This document shows, piece by piece, positions 1 through 14,121 of a stretch of 64,000 nucleotides of DNA (position 1 is the stretch's first letter; each line of letters begins with the position of its first letter). The stretch is taken from assembly GCF_003151075.1 (NCBI RefSeq), contig NZ_CP029482.1:5766001-5830000 (forward strand), in the 5' to 3' direction. A model generated the notes under the pieces. It did no database searches and had not been told where the DNA came from. It saw nothing but the letters and a program-made list of their open reading frames with translations. The stretch is from Pseudomonas sp. 31-12 (lineage in GTDB: Bacteria > Pseudomonadota > Gammaproteobacteria > Pseudomonadales > Pseudomonadaceae). Made by a program: the position numbers and the translations under genes.

Positions 1-986
1 TTGGTGGCTTTGGAATCGTTGTAATAGCTCACGCCACCCAGGTCACGAACCCATTGGCAGCGATGCTCGAGGCCAGCGAAGGTGCGCAAGCTCGAGAGCA
101 TGGCGTCGAACGGCAGACCGACGGCGTGGCCCAGGGCCAAGGCCGCCAGGGCGTTGGACTGGTTGTGGGCGCCACGAATCTTCAACTCGCGCACCGGCAT
201 CAGGTTCTGGAATTCGAAGGCCAGGTACTTCTCGCCGTCTTCTTCGCGGATCCCGAAGGCCTTGAAATCGGGTTTGCTCAAACCGAAAGTCCAGCACGGC
301 TGGCCCTCGCCCATCAGCGGACGGCTCAGGGCGTCCTGACGGTTGACCACAAACTGTTTGGCGCCACGGAAGATCCGGTGCTTGGCCAGGTGATAGGCCG
401 GCAGACCGCTGTAGCGGTCCATGTGGTCTTCGCTGACATTAAGCACGGTCGCCACTTCGGCGTTGAGTTGATCGGTGGTTTCGAGCTGGAAGCTCGACAG
501 TTCCATCACGTACAACTCGACGTCGTCGTCGAGCAGATCCAGCGCCGGCGTACCGAGGTTGCCACCGACAGCGACACGCTTGCCCGCCGCCACTGCCATC
601 TCGCCAACCAGGGTGGTGACGGTGCTTTTCGCGTTGGAACCGCTGATGGCGACAATCGGCGCCTTCGCGTTACGCGCGAACAGCTCGATGTCGCCGGACA
701 ATTTCACGCCACGGGCGGCGGCAGCCTGCAGGGCCGGGGTCGCCAGCGCCAGGCCGGGGCTCACGTAGAGCTCGTCGGCACGGCACAGGAATTCGACGTC
801 CAGCTCGCCACAACGCACTTCCACGTGCGGATAGTCACGCTTGAGCGTGGCCAGTTCCGGTGGATTTTCCCGCGTATCAGCCACAGCAAACGACGTGCCC
901 CGGTTCGCCAGGAAGCGAACCAGGGACATGCCGCTCTTGCCGAGGCCGACAATGATGCGGAAGTGGTCAGAAGCGATCAGAGACAC
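1..986 (-). CDS. murD: MurD, UDP-N-acetylmuramoyl-L-alanine:D-glutamate ligase (3' end outside window)
   Basis: Cytoplasmic ATP-dependent ligase that adds D-glutamate to UDP-MurNAc-L-Ala in peptidoglycan precursor synthesis. About 328 N-terminal residues are visible; the C-terminal domain runs off the left edge. The start is a GTG at 986, giving MSLIASDHFRIIVGLGKSG, an N-terminal Rossmann-like segment. The ATP-binding loop is GSNAKST at residues 116-122, in the form I recall for Pseudomonas MurD. The gene starts 5 bp after the mraY stop and is the last visible dcw gene in the transcript, which runs leftwards. Family assignment is certain; truncation is only by the window. Confidence 0.97.
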   Translation of the reverse strand, partial: MSLIASDHFRIIVGLGKSGMSLVRFLANRGTSFAVADTRENPPELATLKRDYPHVEVRCGELDVEFLCRADELYVSPGLALATPALQAAAARGVKLSGDIELFARNAKAPIVAISGSNAKSTVTTLVGEMAVAAGKRVAVGGNLGTPALDLLDDDVELYVMELSSFQLETTDQLNAEVATVLNVSEDHMDRYSGLPAYHLAKHRIFRGAKQFVVNRQDALSRPLMGEGQPCWTFGLSKPDFKAFGIREEDGEKYLAFEFQNLMPVRELKIRGAHNQSNALAALALGHAVGLPFDAMLSSLRTFAGLEHRCQWVRDLGGVSYYNDSKAT

Positions 987-991
987 TCGTT

Positions 992-2074
992 CTACCTCAG
1001 CTTCAGGGTGGCAAGGCCGACCAGTACGAGAATCACGGTGATGATCCAGAAACGGACGATCACGCGTGGTTCAGGCCAGCCCTTGAGTTCAAAGTGGTGG
1101 TGAATCGGCGCCATGCGGAATACGCGGCGACCGGTCAGCTTGAAAGAAGCAACCTGGATAACGACAGACAGGGTTTCCATCACGAACACGCCGCCCATGA
1201 TGAACAGGACGATTTCCTGGCGGACGATCACCGCGATCGTGCCAAGCGCTGCGCCCAGCGCCAGTGCGCCGACGTCGCCCATGAAGACTTGCGCCGGATA
1301 GGTGTTGAACCAGAGGAAACCGAGGCCCGCACCGATCAAGGCACCGCAGAACACGATCAACTCACCGGCACCCGGCACGTAAGGAATCAGCAGGTATTCA
1401 GCGAATTTCACGTTACCGGACAGGTAGCAGAAGATCCCCAGGCCGCCGCCGACCATCACCGTCGGCATGATCGCCAGACCGTCGAGGCCATCGGTCAGGT
1501 TGACCGCATTGCTCGAGCCGACAATCACGAAATAGGTCAGAACGACAAAGCCTATGCCCAGCGGAATGCTGTAGTCCTTGAGCATCGGCAGGATCAGGGT
1601 GGTTTCTACCGGCGTCGCAGCGGTCATATAAAGGAAGATCGCCGCGCCGAGGCCGAACACCGACTGCCAGAAATACTTCCAGCGGCTCGGCAGGCCTTTA
1701 GAGTTTTTCTCGATCACCTTGCGATAGTCGTCGACCCAACCGATAGCACCGAACAGCAACGTCACCAGCAACACGGTCCAGACATAACGGTTGCTCAGGT
1801 CAGCCCAAAGCAAGGTGCTGACACCGATAGACGACAGAATCAGTGCGCCGCCCATGGTCGGGGTGCCCGATTTTGAAAGGTGCGATTGTGGACCGTCATT
1901 GCGAACGGATTGACCGATCTGACGGTTCTGCAACGTGCGGATCATCCACGGGCCATAGCACAGCGACAAAACCAGCGCGGTCAGCACACCGAGGATCCCG
2001 CGCAGGGTCAGGTACTGAAAGACCGCGAAGCCTTTGTAGAACTGTTGTAGGTACTCCGCTAACAGCAGCAGCAT
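992..2074 (-). CDS. mraY: MraY, phospho-N-acetylmuramoyl-pentapeptide transferase
   Basis: Integral inner-membrane enzyme that transfers phospho-MurNAc-pentapeptide to undecaprenyl phosphate, forming lipid I. At 360 residues it has the usual length, with about ten hydrophobic segments. Visible catalytic motifs are DDYRK in the N-terminal half, [10 protein letters not shown] in the middle and the HHHFEL motif near the C-terminus. The ATG at 2074 was chosen over an upstream in-frame start because it gives [12 protein letters not shown], the conserved N-terminus, and because the murF stop TAA shares its last base with this ATG (translational coupling). Confidence 0.98.
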   Translation of the reverse strand: MLLLLAEYLQQFYKGFAVFQYLTLRGILGVLTALVLSLCYGPWMIRTLQNRQIGQSVRNDGPQSHLSKSGTPTMGGALILSSIGVSTLLWADLSNRYVWTVLLVTLLFGAIGWVDDYRKVIEKNSKGLPSRWKYFWQSVFGLGAAIFLYMTAATPVETTLILPMLKDYSIPLGIGFVVLTYFVIVGSSNAVNLTDGLDGLAIMPTVMVGGGLGIFCYLSGNVKFAEYLLIPYVPGAGELIVFCGALIGAGLGFLWFNTYPAQVFMGDVGALALGAALGTIAVIVRQEIVLFIMGGVFVMETLSVVIQVASFKLTGRRVFRMAPIHHHFELKGWPEPRVIVRFWIITVILVLVGLATLKLR

Positions 2075-3441
2075 TAATGTTTCTCCAGGCTGGACCCGCA
2101 CAAAGCGGCGACGATGTTTTCCATCGCAGCGCTGCGCGAGCCCTTGATCAAAATGGTGGTGTTGGTGTCTTGCTCGGCGCCCAAGGCCTTGATCAGCTCA
2201 GCCTGAGTGCTGAAGTGAAAGGCCTGGGGACCGAAAGCGTTCACGGCGTGAGCCATCAGTGGCCCGACAGCGTAAAGCGCGGAAACCTTGCCGCGGGCGT
2301 ACTCGCCCACATCGCGGTGCCCCTGCTCCGCCCAATCGCCCAATTCGCCGATATCTCCGAGCACCAGAACGGTGCGGCCGGAAAAGCCGGCGAGTATATC
2401 AACGGCGGCGCACATGGAGGTGGGGTTCGCGTTGTAGGTGTCATCGATCACGCGTATGCCATTAGTGGCCAGTTGCGCGACGGTACGACCCTTGACCGGT
2501 TGCACCGCGCCGAGACCGGTAGCGATGCCGAACAGCGACACGCCCAGAGCATACGCGGCAGCGGCGGCGGCCATGGCATTGGCGACGTTATGGGTGCCGA
2601 GCAGGTTCAGTTGAACGCGCTCCACACCTTCAGGACTGTGCAGGTTGAAGGCAGGGCAACCACGCGCATCGCGATCCAGCTCGCTGGCGTAGAAGTCGGC
2701 GCTTGGATTGTTCAGGGCGAAAGTCAGCACTTTGCGACCGCCCGCACGAGCCTTCCAAATACCGAACGCTTTGTCGTCAAGATTGAGCACGGCGACGCCA
2801 TCGGCATCCAGCCCTTCAATGATCTCGCCCTTGGCTTCAACGATTTTTTCCGGCCCGCCGAACTCGCCGACGTGAGCGGTCCCGGCATTGTTGAGCACGG
2901 CCACGTGCGGCTTGGTCATGCCCACGGTGTAGGCAATTTCGCCGAGACGCGAAGCACCGAGCTCGATCACGGCGGAGGTATGTTCCGGCGAGAGTTCGAG
3001 CAGGGTCAGCGGCACGCCGAGGTCGTTGTTCAGGTTGCCACGGGTCGCCAGTACCGGACCGCGGGTGCGCAGGATGCTCGCGAGCATTTCCTTGACCGTG
3101 GTTTTACCGCTGGAACCGGTGATCGCCGCCACTGGTTGAGTGAACGCGGCACGGTTCATAGCGCCCAGTTGACCCAACGCCTGACGAGTGTCCTTGACCA
3201 GCAATTGCGGCAATGCGCTGTCGGCGACTTCGCGCTCGACCAGTGCAGCGACCGCGCCTTTGCTGGCGACATCGTTCAAATAGTCATGACCATCGAAACG
3301 CGGGCCGGTCAGGGCAATAAACAGCTGACCCGGTTTGATCGCGCGGCTGTCGATGCTGACGCCATCGAATGTGGCATCGCCCGCGATCAATCGTGCATTC
3401 AGTGCGCCGGTCAGTTCGCTCAGTTTCAAGGCTTTAAGCAT
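2074..3441 (-). CDS. murF: MurF, UDP-MurNAc-tripeptide:D-alanyl-D-alanine ligase
   Basis: Cytoplasmic Mur ligase that adds D-Ala-D-Ala to UDP-MurNAc-tripeptide, completing the pentapeptide precursor. It has 455 residues. The ATP-binding loop [11 protein letters not shown] sits about residue 110, followed by the central Mur ligase domain with the [12 protein letters not shown] segment and a C-terminal domain containing DDTYNANP. It overlaps murE by 8 bp upstream and mraY by one base downstream, so it is translated within the dcw transcript. No anomalies seen. Confidence 0.98.
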   Translation of the reverse strand: MLKALKLSELTGALNARLIAGDATFDGVSIDSRAIKPGQLFIALTGPRFDGHDYLNDVASKGAVAALVEREVADSALPQLLVKDTRQALGQLGAMNRAAFTQPVAAITGSSGKTTVKEMLASILRTRGPVLATRGNLNNDLGVPLTLLELSPEHTSAVIELGASRLGEIAYTVGMTKPHVAVLNNAGTAHVGEFGGPEKIVEAKGEIIEGLDADGVAVLNLDDKAFGIWKARAGGRKVLTFALNNPSADFYASELDRDARGCPAFNLHSPEGVERVQLNLLGTHNVANAMAAAAAAYALGVSLFGIATGLGAVQPVKGRTVAQLATNGIRVIDDTYNANPTSMCAAVDILAGFSGRTVLVLGDIGELGDWAEQGHRDVGEYARGKVSALYAVGPLMAHAVNAFGPQAFHFSTQAELIKALGAEQDTNTTILIKGSRSAAMENIVAALCGSSLEKH

Positions 3442-4896
3442 GAGCCACCTCCCACGCGGTCAAGGCATGATCAGCCTCGACCAGATCGGAGAAAGCGTGA
3501 CGCTCGCCGTTGATTTCCTGATAGTCCTCGTGACCTTTACCGGCCAGGACAATCACGTCATCCGCCGAGGCGCTGGCGATCAACTGGGCAATCGCCTGAC
3601 CACGGCCGGCGACAAAGGTGACTTTATCCACAGCGGTAAAACCAGCGCGAATGTCATCAAAAATCAGCGAAGGATCTTCGGTGCGCGGGTTGTCATCGGT
3701 GACCAGCACACCGTCGGCCAGACGCTCTACCACTTCGGCCATCAGCGGACGCTTGCCGCGATCGCGATCACCGCCGCAACCGAACAGGCACAGCAAACGG
3801 CCTTTGGCGTGTGGACGCAGAGCCATCAAGACTTTTTCCAGCGCATCCGGCGTGTGGGCGTAATCGACCACCACCAGCGGCTGGGTGCCGCCGCCGAGAC
3901 GCTGCATGCGACCGGCCGGACCTTCGAGTTTCGGCAGGACCTTGAGGATTTCGTCCAGCGCGTAGTCCAGGCCGAGCAAGGCGCCGACTGCGGCCAGCAC
4001 GTTGCTCAGGTTGAAGCGACCGAGCAAGGTGCTGCGCAAATGATGCTCGCCCTGGGGCGTGACCAGCGTGGCGCGCACGCCTTCGTCGTCGAACTGCGCT
4101 TCACGGCAATAGAGGTAGGCGCTGGCATCTTCCAGGCTATAGGTGATCAGGCGCGACTCACGTTTGTCCGCAGCCAGTTGGCGGCCGAACTCGTCGTCGA
4201 GGTTGATCACCCGGCACTTCAAATCGTTCCAGGCAAACAGCTTGGCCTTGGCTTCGCCGTAGGCTTGCATGGTGCCGTGGTAATCGAGGTGATCGCGGGA
4301 CAGGTTGGTCATCACCGCCACGTCGAACGCCAACGCCGTCACGCGACCTTGATCCAGGCCGTGGGAAGACACTTCCATGGCGACGGCTTTGGCACCGGCC
4401 TTTTTAAGGTCAGCCAAGGTCGCTTGTACGGCGATCGGGTTCGGCGTGGTGTGCAGGCCGCTTTCCAGCGCGCCGTAGAAACCGGTGCCCAGGGTGCCGA
4501 CGATGCCGCAATGCTGTCCGAGCAAGTCCAGGGCCTGCGCAACCAACTGCGTGACGCTGGTTTTGCCATTGGTGCCGGTTACGCCAACCAAGTTCAGGTG
4601 CCGGCTCGGGTCGCCATAAAAGCGACCGGCGATGTCCGACAGTTGCGCCGCCAGGCCTTTGACCGGAATCAGCGGCACGTCGGTGATCGGCAATACGGTA
4701 GCGCCTTCGACTTCATAAGCCACCGCAGCAGCACCGCGCTGCAAGGCGTCGGCGATGTGCGCGCGCCCGTCGAACTTGCCGCCAGGAACGGCAAGAAACA
4801 GATCGCCAGCCCGCACGTTGCGGCTGTCCAGGGTCAGTTCGCGGATCAACAGATCGCGGCCAGCGTGGGCGAAAATTTTATTCAGACTAAGAGACA

Positions 4897-4897
<1 letters not shown>
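3434..4897 (-). CDS. murE: MurE, UDP-MurNAc-L-Ala-D-Glu:meso-diaminopimelate ligase
   Basis: Cytoplasmic ligase that adds the third residue to the peptidoglycan stem peptide. It has 487 residues. The ATP loop GVTGTNGKTSVTQL lies near residues 104-117. The C-terminal DNPR motif (TDDNPRTEDP) is the signature that I know to distinguish meso-diaminopimelate-adding from lysine-adding MurE, which fits a Gram-negative. It overlaps murF by 8 bp and begins at the last base of the ftsI stop codon (TGATG), so coupling to ftsI is likely. Confidence 0.98.
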
Positions 4898-6925
<2,028 letters not shown>

Positions 6926-6929
<4 letters not shown>

Positions 6930-7873
6930 CGCAGCTTCTCCGCGACGCGCATGACGGCGCTGCGCGAACGTGGGTTGGCTTTGAGTTCGGCCTCGGAGGC
7001 GGACTGCGCTTTGCCATGAATTTTGATGATCGGTTCGAAAGCGACGTGACGGACCGGCAGGTTGCGCGGCAGGTTGTCGGCTTCGCCTTTTACCAGTTTG
7101 CGCATGAACAGTTTGACGATGCGGTCTTCCAGCGAGTGGAAGCTGATGACGACCAGGCGGCCACCGATTTCCAGGCAGTCCAGTGCAGCTTCGAGGCCGG
7201 CTTCCAGATCACCCAGTTCGTTGTTGACGTGAATACGCAGGCCCTGGAACGCACGGGTGGCGGGGTTCTTGCCCTTTTCCCATGCGGGGTTGGCGACTTT
7301 CAAGACTTCAGCCAGGTCGGCTGTGCGCTCGAACGGCTTGATGTCTCGGCGCTCGGCCACGGCACGGGCCATGCGGCCAGAGAAACGCTCTTCGCCGTAT
7401 TCCTTGAATACCCGGGCGATTTCTTCCACCGGTGCGGTGTTGACGAATTCGGCAGCGCTGATTCCGCGGGACGGGTCCATGCGCATGTCCAGCGGGCCAT
7501 CATTGAGGAAACTGAAGCCGCGCTCAGGGTCGTCGAGCTGCGGCGAAGACACGCCTAGGTCGAGCAAAACGCCGCTGACCTTGCCGTGCAGACCGCGTTC
7601 GGCCACTTCCGAACCGAGCTCGGCAAAGCTGCGTTGCACAACGACAAAGCGGCCGTCTTCGGCCGCTAGCGTTTGCCCGGTGGCAATCGCTTGAGGATCT
7701 TTGTCGAATCCGAGGACCCGACCATCGGGGCCCAGCTGGCGGAGGATCAACCGACTGTGCCCGCCGCGCCCGAACGTGCCGTCCAGATAGCAGCCATCAG
7801 GACGTACGGCGAGAGCCTCCACGGCTTCGTCGAGCAGTACGGTGATGTGGTTAAAGCCGCTATCAATAGTCAC
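6926..7873 (-). CDS. rsmH: RsmH, 16S rRNA (cytosine1402-N4)-methyltransferase
   Basis: S-adenosylmethionine-dependent enzyme that N4-methylates C1402 of 16S rRNA in the ribosomal P site (old name MraW). It has 315 residues. The SAM-binding motif [12 protein letters not shown] is near residues 30-41, the NPPF-like region is replaced by the family motif [12 protein letters not shown], and the C-terminus has [12 protein letters not shown]. The start is a GTG at 7873 whose last two bases begin the TGA stop of mraZ, a 4-bp overlap. This is the usual second gene of the dcw cluster. Confidence 0.98.
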
Positions 7874-8325
7874 AGGATCAAATCACGCAGTTCATCAGGC
7901 ATGGCGCCCGGTTGTTGAATAGCAGCCAGGTCAGCGGCAGAAACCGCATCCCAGGCATCCTCGTCCCACAATTGGAACTTGTTCAGTTGGCCTACCAACA
8001 TCGCGCGCTTATCCAACTTGGCATATTCACGAAGACGCGGTGGAACCAGAAAACGACCACTGCCATCGAGCTCGAGGTCGACGGCATTACCAATCAGTAA
8101 ACGTTGCAGGCGGCGGTTCTCTTCGCGAAGCGAAGGCAGTGCGCGCAGTTTGGTTTCGATAATTTCCCACTCATCGAGGGGGTAAACACACAAACACGGA
8201 TCAACGGCATCAATTGTGACGATCAACTGACCGGAACTACGCGAAACGAGCTCGTCACGGTACCGGCTCGGCATAGCGAGACGGCCCTTTGCGTCGAGAC
8301 TGATAGCGTTAGCTCCGCGAAACAC
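7870..8325 (-). CDS. mraZ: MraZ, transcriptional regulator of the dcw cluster
   Basis: DNA-binding protein of the AbrB/MazE-like fold, known in E. coli to repress its own dcw promoter. It has 151 residues with two swapped-hairpin repeats: [16 protein letters not shown] near residue 11 and [15 protein letters not shown] near residue 87. It is the first gene of the cluster. Three direct repeats spaced exactly 10 bp apart lie just upstream in its leader (annotated separately) and are the expected operator, so autoregulation is likely. Confidence 0.97.
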   Translation of the reverse strand: MFRGANAISLDAKGRLAMPSRYRDELVSRSSGQLIVTIDAVDPCLCVYPLDEWEIIETKLRALPSLREENRRLQRLLIGNAVDLELDGSGRFLVPPRLREYAKLDKRAMLVGQLNKFQLWDEDAWDAVSAADLAAIQQPGAMPDELRDLIL

Positions 8326-8367
8326 GTCAGCGTTTCTCCAAATATTAGCGTTTTACGCTCAAAAAAC

Positions 8368-8393
8368 CCACTTCATGCCACTTTCCGCCACTT
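8368..8393 (-). promoter_or_regulatory. MraZ operator: three direct repeats at 10-bp period
   Basis: Read on the minus strand, AAGTGG occurs three times at exact 10-base spacing (plus-strand CCACTT at 8368-8373, 8378-8383 and 8388-8393), the third being AAGTGGG. They lie between the -10 box and mraZ. MraZ operators known from other bacteria are runs of TGGG/GTGGG-type repeats separated by 5 nt, the same geometry. Binding here is inferred. Confidence 0.8.
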
Positions 8394-8399
8394 GCGCAC

Positions 8400-8429
8400 A
8401 CTATAGGAATGCGGCCACCGCACCGTCAA
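8400..8429 (-). promoter_or_regulatory. Sigma-70-type promoter of the dcw cluster
   Basis: On the minus strand there is TTGACG (8424-8429), an 18-nt spacer and TATAGT (8400-8405). The predicted transcript start falls just before the first MraZ repeat, so the three operator repeats would lie in the first transcribed bases. Confidence 0.65.
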
Positions 8430-8681
8430 GGCGCGGTTTAAAGGAAAACCCTTACAGAACTGAGATTTAGGAGGGTAAACAGAGGTGCAACGAGAATCTG
8501 ACGTGTGATTTTGCTCAATAACTTGAATCAGCACAGAAGGCTGCGTTCGAAAGTTAAAGTAATTTGTTAAGAGTAAGATTTTTTCGGTATTACGAAAGTG
8601 TTCTGGCAACGATTCTGGAAGGAGGGAAATTGCTACTACCAGCACCCTGCTCAATGATTAAAGCAGGGGGAGAAAAAAGGT
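8430..8681. other. Non-coding spacer between the mraZ promoter and rnpB
   Basis: No convincing gene. A 93-codon reading frame here (8373-8654, minus) overlaps the dcw promoter and has no family signature or ribosome binding site. It contains an inverted repeat CCCTGCT/AGCAGGG around 8645-8668, and next to it a six-base T-run on the minus strand (8673-8678) directly after the 3' end of RNase P RNA that may help end that transcript. Confidence 0.5.
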
Positions 8682-9033
8682 GGAGAGTCGATCTGTAAGC
8701 CGGGTTCTGTCTTGAACAGTCATTCGTCTACGATGGCCATCACTGGACATCTTTAGCAACCTACCCGGTCCCAGCGCGGGCCACGCCTTGGGACCCTATT
8801 TGGTCTTGCTCCAAGTGGGGTTTACCTAGCCACGAACTGTTGCCAGACGTGCGGTGCGCTCTTACCGCACCTTTTCACCCTTACCGGCGCCGAAGCGCTT
8901 AGGCGGTTATTTTCTGTGGCACTTTCCGTAGGCTCACGCCTCCCAGGCATTACCTGGCACTTCGCCCTATGGAGCCCGGACTTTCCTCCCCCCCCTAATT
9001 TTCATAGAGGGCAGCGACTGTCCAATCGACTCT
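8682..9033 (-). ncRNA. rnpB: RNase P RNA (class A), catalytic subunit
   Basis: The catalytic RNA that trims the 5' leader of pre-tRNAs. The minus strand begins AGAGTCGATTGGACAGTCGC and ends with ATCGACTCTCC, so the two ends pair as helix P1. Diagnostic conserved blocks are all present: GGAGGAAAGTCCGGGCTCC (P4 5' strand region), GCCTGGGAGGCGTGAGCC, the GCCGGTAAGGGTGAAAAGG block, AGAGCGCACCGCA, and the 3' segment ending GAACCCGGCTTACAGATCG. About 352 nt, the expected length. It matches Pseudomonas RNase P RNA as I remember it. Ends are accurate to a few bases. Confidence 0.98.
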
Positions 9034-9043
9034 CCGCCGCGAA

Positions 9044-9071
9044 GGTTAACGGCAGAGCGGCCGAAGAACAA
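9044..9071 (-). promoter_or_regulatory. Possible rnpB promoter
   Basis: On the minus strand, TTGTTC (9066-9071), a 16-nt spacer and TTAACC (9044-9049) stand 10 nt before the mature 5' end of RNase P RNA. Both boxes are imperfect; position is the main support. Confidence 0.4.
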
Positions 9072-9109
9072 GCGCTAAACGCCTTCAGCTGATCCTGCGC
9101 GTCGGGTTT

Positions 9110-9982
9110 TTACTCGCCCTTCTGTTTATCCAGCGCCACCTGATAGAGCACATTCTTGCGCTCACCGGTAATTTGCGCCGCCAATGCCGCCGCACGCTTG
9201 AGCGGCATTTCTTCAAGCAACAGATTGAGGATGCGCATGGCTTCGCTGCTGACCGCGTCCTCGGTCTCAGGAACCGACCAGCCGGCCACCAATACCACGC
9301 ACTCGCCGCGCTGCTGATTGCTGTCCGACTCGACGAACTCGCGCAACTCGGCCAGCGGCAAACCTTTGAGGGTTTCGAACGTTTTGGTGATTTCACGGGC
9401 CAGCAACGCCGGACGCTCGGGGCCGAACACCAGCTCCATGTCTTGCAGGCACTCAAGGATGCGATGTGGCGCTTCATAAAAAATCAGCGTGCGCGGCTCT
9501 TCCTTGACCAGCTCGAGGCGAGCACGGCGACCGACAGCCTTGGCCGGCAGGAAACCTTCGAAAATGAAGCGGTCCGACGGTAGGCCCGCCGCCGACAACG
9601 CTGCGATCAATGCACAGGCCCCCGGGACCGGCACCACATTGATCCCGGCAGCACGGGCCTGACGCACCAGGTGATAACCCGGATCGGAAATCAACGGCGT
9701 GCCAGCATCGGAGATCAGCGCCACATCGTCGCCCGCCAGCAATCGCGTGATAAAGCGGCTACCTTCATCTCGCTCGTTGTGCTCATGACAGGCTGCCAGC
9801 GGCGTCGGAATGCCGAAATGCTGCATCAAGCGCTGGGAGTGACGGGTGTCTTCGGCGGCGATCAACGCGACGTCGCGCAGGATTTTCAGCGCACGCGCAC
9901 TGATGTCGTCCAGGTTGCCGATGGGCGTCGCCACCACATAAAGCGAGCCAGCAGCGGAATTCAAAGCACCTGGAGCAGTCAA
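9110..9982 (-). CDS. rsmI: RsmI, 16S rRNA (cytidine1402-2'-O)-methyltransferase
   Basis: SAM-dependent enzyme that 2'-O-methylates C1402 of 16S rRNA, the same nucleotide that RsmH (encoded 2 kb away) modifies on N4. Tetrapyrrole-methylase fold: LYVVATPIGNLDDIS near the N-terminus, EDTRHS, SDAGTPLISDPGY, and VPGACALIAALSAAGLP. I chose the TTG at 9982 because GAGG lies 8 nt upstream and it gives about 290 residues starting just before the conserved core; an ATG at 10015 adds 11 residues but has no ribosome binding site. It is divergent from lpoA, the same neighbour as in E. coli. Confidence 0.95.
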   Translation of the reverse strand: MTAPGALNSAAGSLYVVATPIGNLDDISARALKILRDVALIAAEDTRHSQRLMQHFGIPTPLAACHEHNERDEGSRFITRLLAGDDVALISDAGTPLISDPGYHLVRQARAAGINVVPVPGACALIAALSAAGLPSDRFIFEGFLPAKAVGRRARLELVKEEPRTLIFYEAPHRILECLQDMELVFGPERPALLAREITKTFETLKGLPLAELREFVESDSNQQRGECVVLVAGWSVPETEDAVSSEAMRILNLLLEEMPLKRAAALAAQITGERKNVLYQVALDKQKGE

Positions 9983-10190
9983 AGCGCACACCTCATGATC
10001 GGTAAAAGGCGACATTGTAGCGCGTAGCGGCGCTTGCGATCGCCCCGCCCTCCTCGGGTTTTTCAGGCGTTTGTGCAGCGCTGCAACATTTGTACGAGCT
10101 AAATTGATCGATTCACGCCAGTAACATCGCGCCCCGGCCAGTGCTTGGGTACAATTCCACGCTAATTTGATCGAGTATCAGGAACACTAC

Positions 10191-12001
10191 ATGATCGCTT
10201 GCCTGCGGCTGTTCACTGCCCTCTGCCTCGCTGCCTTGCTGGCGGCTTGCGCCAGCTCGCCCTCCTCCAGCCTTGGCGAACTTCCACGGACCCCGGACGC
10301 CAGTATCGAGCAACTGCTCGAACAGGCTGCTCAAAGCAAGGACCCGGAAAAAGCCGCGCTGTTGCGCCTGAGCGCGGCCGACCTGGCTTATCGTCAGGGC
10401 AATGCCGGCCAGTCCGCGCAAATCCTGCAACAGGTTCCGGTGGAACAACTCAAGCCCGGCCAACAAGTCTTCGCCAGCACCCTGGCGGCTGAACTGGCCA
10501 TGGCGCGCAACCAGCCGAAGGCGGCGCTGACTGCGCTGAGCCATCCGAGCCTGCAACGCCTGAGCGAATTGCCGGTCGAGCAACAGGTTCGCACCGGCAC
10601 CGTTCATGCTCGCGCCCTTGAGGCCGATGGCCAGACACTGCCGGCTGCACGGGAGCGCATCTTCATTGCGCCAATGCTCGAAGGTGAAGCGGCCGCTAAA
10701 AACCACGAAGCGATCTGGACTCTGATCGCCTCGCTGCCAACCGATCAACTGCAACCCACCACCAATGATGATCTCGGTGGCTGGATGGGCCTGGCACTGG
10801 CGGTAAAAACCGCCGGCACCCTGGAACAGCAGCAAGCCGCGATCGACAACTGGCGCGCCCAGAACCCCAAGCACCCGGCCGCCATTCAGTTGCCGCTGCC
10901 ACTGACCAAGCTCAAGGAACTGGCCAGCCAGCCGTTGAGCAAGATCGCCCTGCTGCTGCCGCAAGACGGCCCGCTGGCCTCGGTCGGCAAAGCACTGCGC
11001 GAGGGCTTCATGGCCGCTCACTACCAAGCTCAACAAGCCGGGCAGAAGCCGCCAGCCATCGAGTTCTATGACAGCTCGAAACTGACCTCGATGGACGAGT
11101 TCTACCGCAAGGCCCAGGCCGACGGCGTGCAACTGGTAGTCGGTCCGCTGGAAAAACCGCTGGTCAAACAGCTCAGCGCTCGCCCGCAACTGCCGATCAC
11201 GACCCTGGCGCTGAACTACAGCGAAGGCGAACAAGGTCCGGCCCAGCTGTTCCAGTTTGGCCTGGCCGCTGAAGACGAAGCCCGTGAAGTGTCTCGTCGT
11301 GCCCGCGCCGACGGCCTGCATCGCGCCGCGATCATGGTGCCGAAAGGCGAATGGGGCGATCGCGTGTTGCGCGCCTTCAGCCAGGACTGGCAAGCCAACG
11401 GTGGCAGCATCGTTGCGACCGAACGCGTTGACCAACCAGTGCAACTGGCCCAGCAGATTGCCGACATGTTCCAGCTGCGTCAGAGCGAAGGTCGCGCCAA
11501 AAGCTTGCAAAGCACCGTTGGTTCGCAGGTAGCGGCCCAGCCTTCGCGCCGTCAGGACATCGAGTTCATCTTCCTGGCCGCGACCCCGCAACAGGCCCAG
11601 CAGATAAAACCGACCCTGAACTTCCAGTACGCGGGTGATGTGCCGGTTTACGCCACGTCACACGTATTCAGTGCCAGCGGCGATGTGAATCAGTACAACG
11701 ACATGAACGGTATTCGCTTCTGCGAAACCCCATGGTTGCTGGACGCCAATGATCCGCTGCGCAAACAGGTCACCGCACAATGGCCACAAGCCGCCGGCAG
11801 CCTCGGCCGCCTGTACGCAATGGGCGTGGATGCGTATCGCCTGGCGCCGCGACTGGGCCAACTCAAGGCGCTGCCGGACAGCCGCATTGAAGGCCAGTCG
11901 GGCAGCCTGGGCATGACCCAGAACCAGCGCGTGGTGCGCCAGTTGCCGTGGGCACAGTTCGTCAGCGGCCAGGTTCAACGCCTGCCGGATACCCCGCGCT
12001 G

Positions 12002-12002
<1 letters not shown>
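10191..12002 (+). CDS. lpoA: LpoA-family lipoprotein activator of penicillin-binding protein
   Basis: Outer-membrane lipoprotein (LppC/YraM family) that in E. coli activates the synthase PBP1a from outside. It has 603 residues. The ATG at 10191 gives a lipoprotein signal peptide ending in LLAAC (Cys20); an earlier in-frame ATG would place extra residues before it. An N-terminal helical TPR-like region is followed from about residue 250 by a periplasmic-binding-protein-like domain starting KIALLLPQDGPLASVGKAL. Its stop overlaps the yraN start by one base. In P. aeruginosa I recall LpoA acting on PBP1a; whether it does so here is inferred from homology. Confidence 0.93.
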
Positions 12003-13637
<1,635 letters not shown>

Positions 13638-13658
13638 CCCCTTGGGGGGAGCAGGCAC

Positions 13659-13690
13659 AAAAAAGGCGATCCATCCGGATCGCCTTTTTT
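13659..13690. terminator. Bidirectional terminator between dolP and sspB
   Basis: GGCGATCC-ATCC-GGATCGCC hairpin flanked by A6 on the left and T6 on the right, so it can stop transcripts arriving from both convergent genes. Confidence 0.9.
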
Positions 13691-13691
13691 A

Positions 13692-14105
13692 TTACTTCAC
13701 CACTTTCAAACTGGGTCGACCGCTGGGACGCGGCGGCTCACTGTCGGGCGGCGGAATATCATCATCCGGCTCGATCTCTTCCTCGTCTTCCATAGGCGAT
13801 TCCAGATCGAACACCATGCCCTGGCCATTCTCCCGGGCGTAAATACCCAGGATCGATGCGATAGGCACGTACAGGGTGTGCGGTACGCCACCGAAGCGCC
13901 CTTCGAAGCTGACCGCCTCGTTGTCCATGTGCAGATGACGCACGGCAGCCGGTGATACGTTCAGGACAATCTGTCCGTCACTGGCAAAACCCTGAGGCAC
14001 CTGCACCGACGGATACTCGGAATTGACCAGCATGTGCGGGGTGCAATCGTTGTCCACAATCCACTCGTAGAGCGCGCGGACCAGATAAGGTCGACTGGAG
14101 TTCAT
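13692..14105 (-). CDS. sspB: SspB, ClpXP specificity-enhancing adaptor
   Basis: Adaptor that binds ssrA-tagged peptides from stalled ribosomes and delivers them to the ClpXP protease. It has 137 residues: a folded SspB core (residues about 1-105, SSRPYLVRALYEWIVDN at the start), an acidic flexible linker rich in Glu, Asp and Pro, and a C-terminal RPSLKVVK that matches the known ClpX-binding (XB) tail. It lies 16 bp downstream of sspA in the same direction, the standard sspAB operon. Confidence 0.97.
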   Translation of the reverse strand: MNSSRPYLVRALYEWIVDNDCTPHMLVNSEYPSVQVPQGFASDGQIVLNVSPAAVRHLHMDNEAVSFEGRFGGVPHTLYVPIASILGIYARENGQGMVFDLESPMEDEEEIEPDDDIPPPDSEPPRPSGRPSLKVVK

Positions 14106-14121
14106 AGCGGCTCCTTAAGCC

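Noticed and set aside
8373..8654. 93-codon frame upstream of mraZ
   Set aside because: Overlaps the dcw promoter and operator, lacks a start signal and any recognisable domain.
10113..11591. Long antisense frame across lpoA
   Set aside because: lpoA is certain (signal peptide, domain structure); the opposite frame is a codon-bias shadow.
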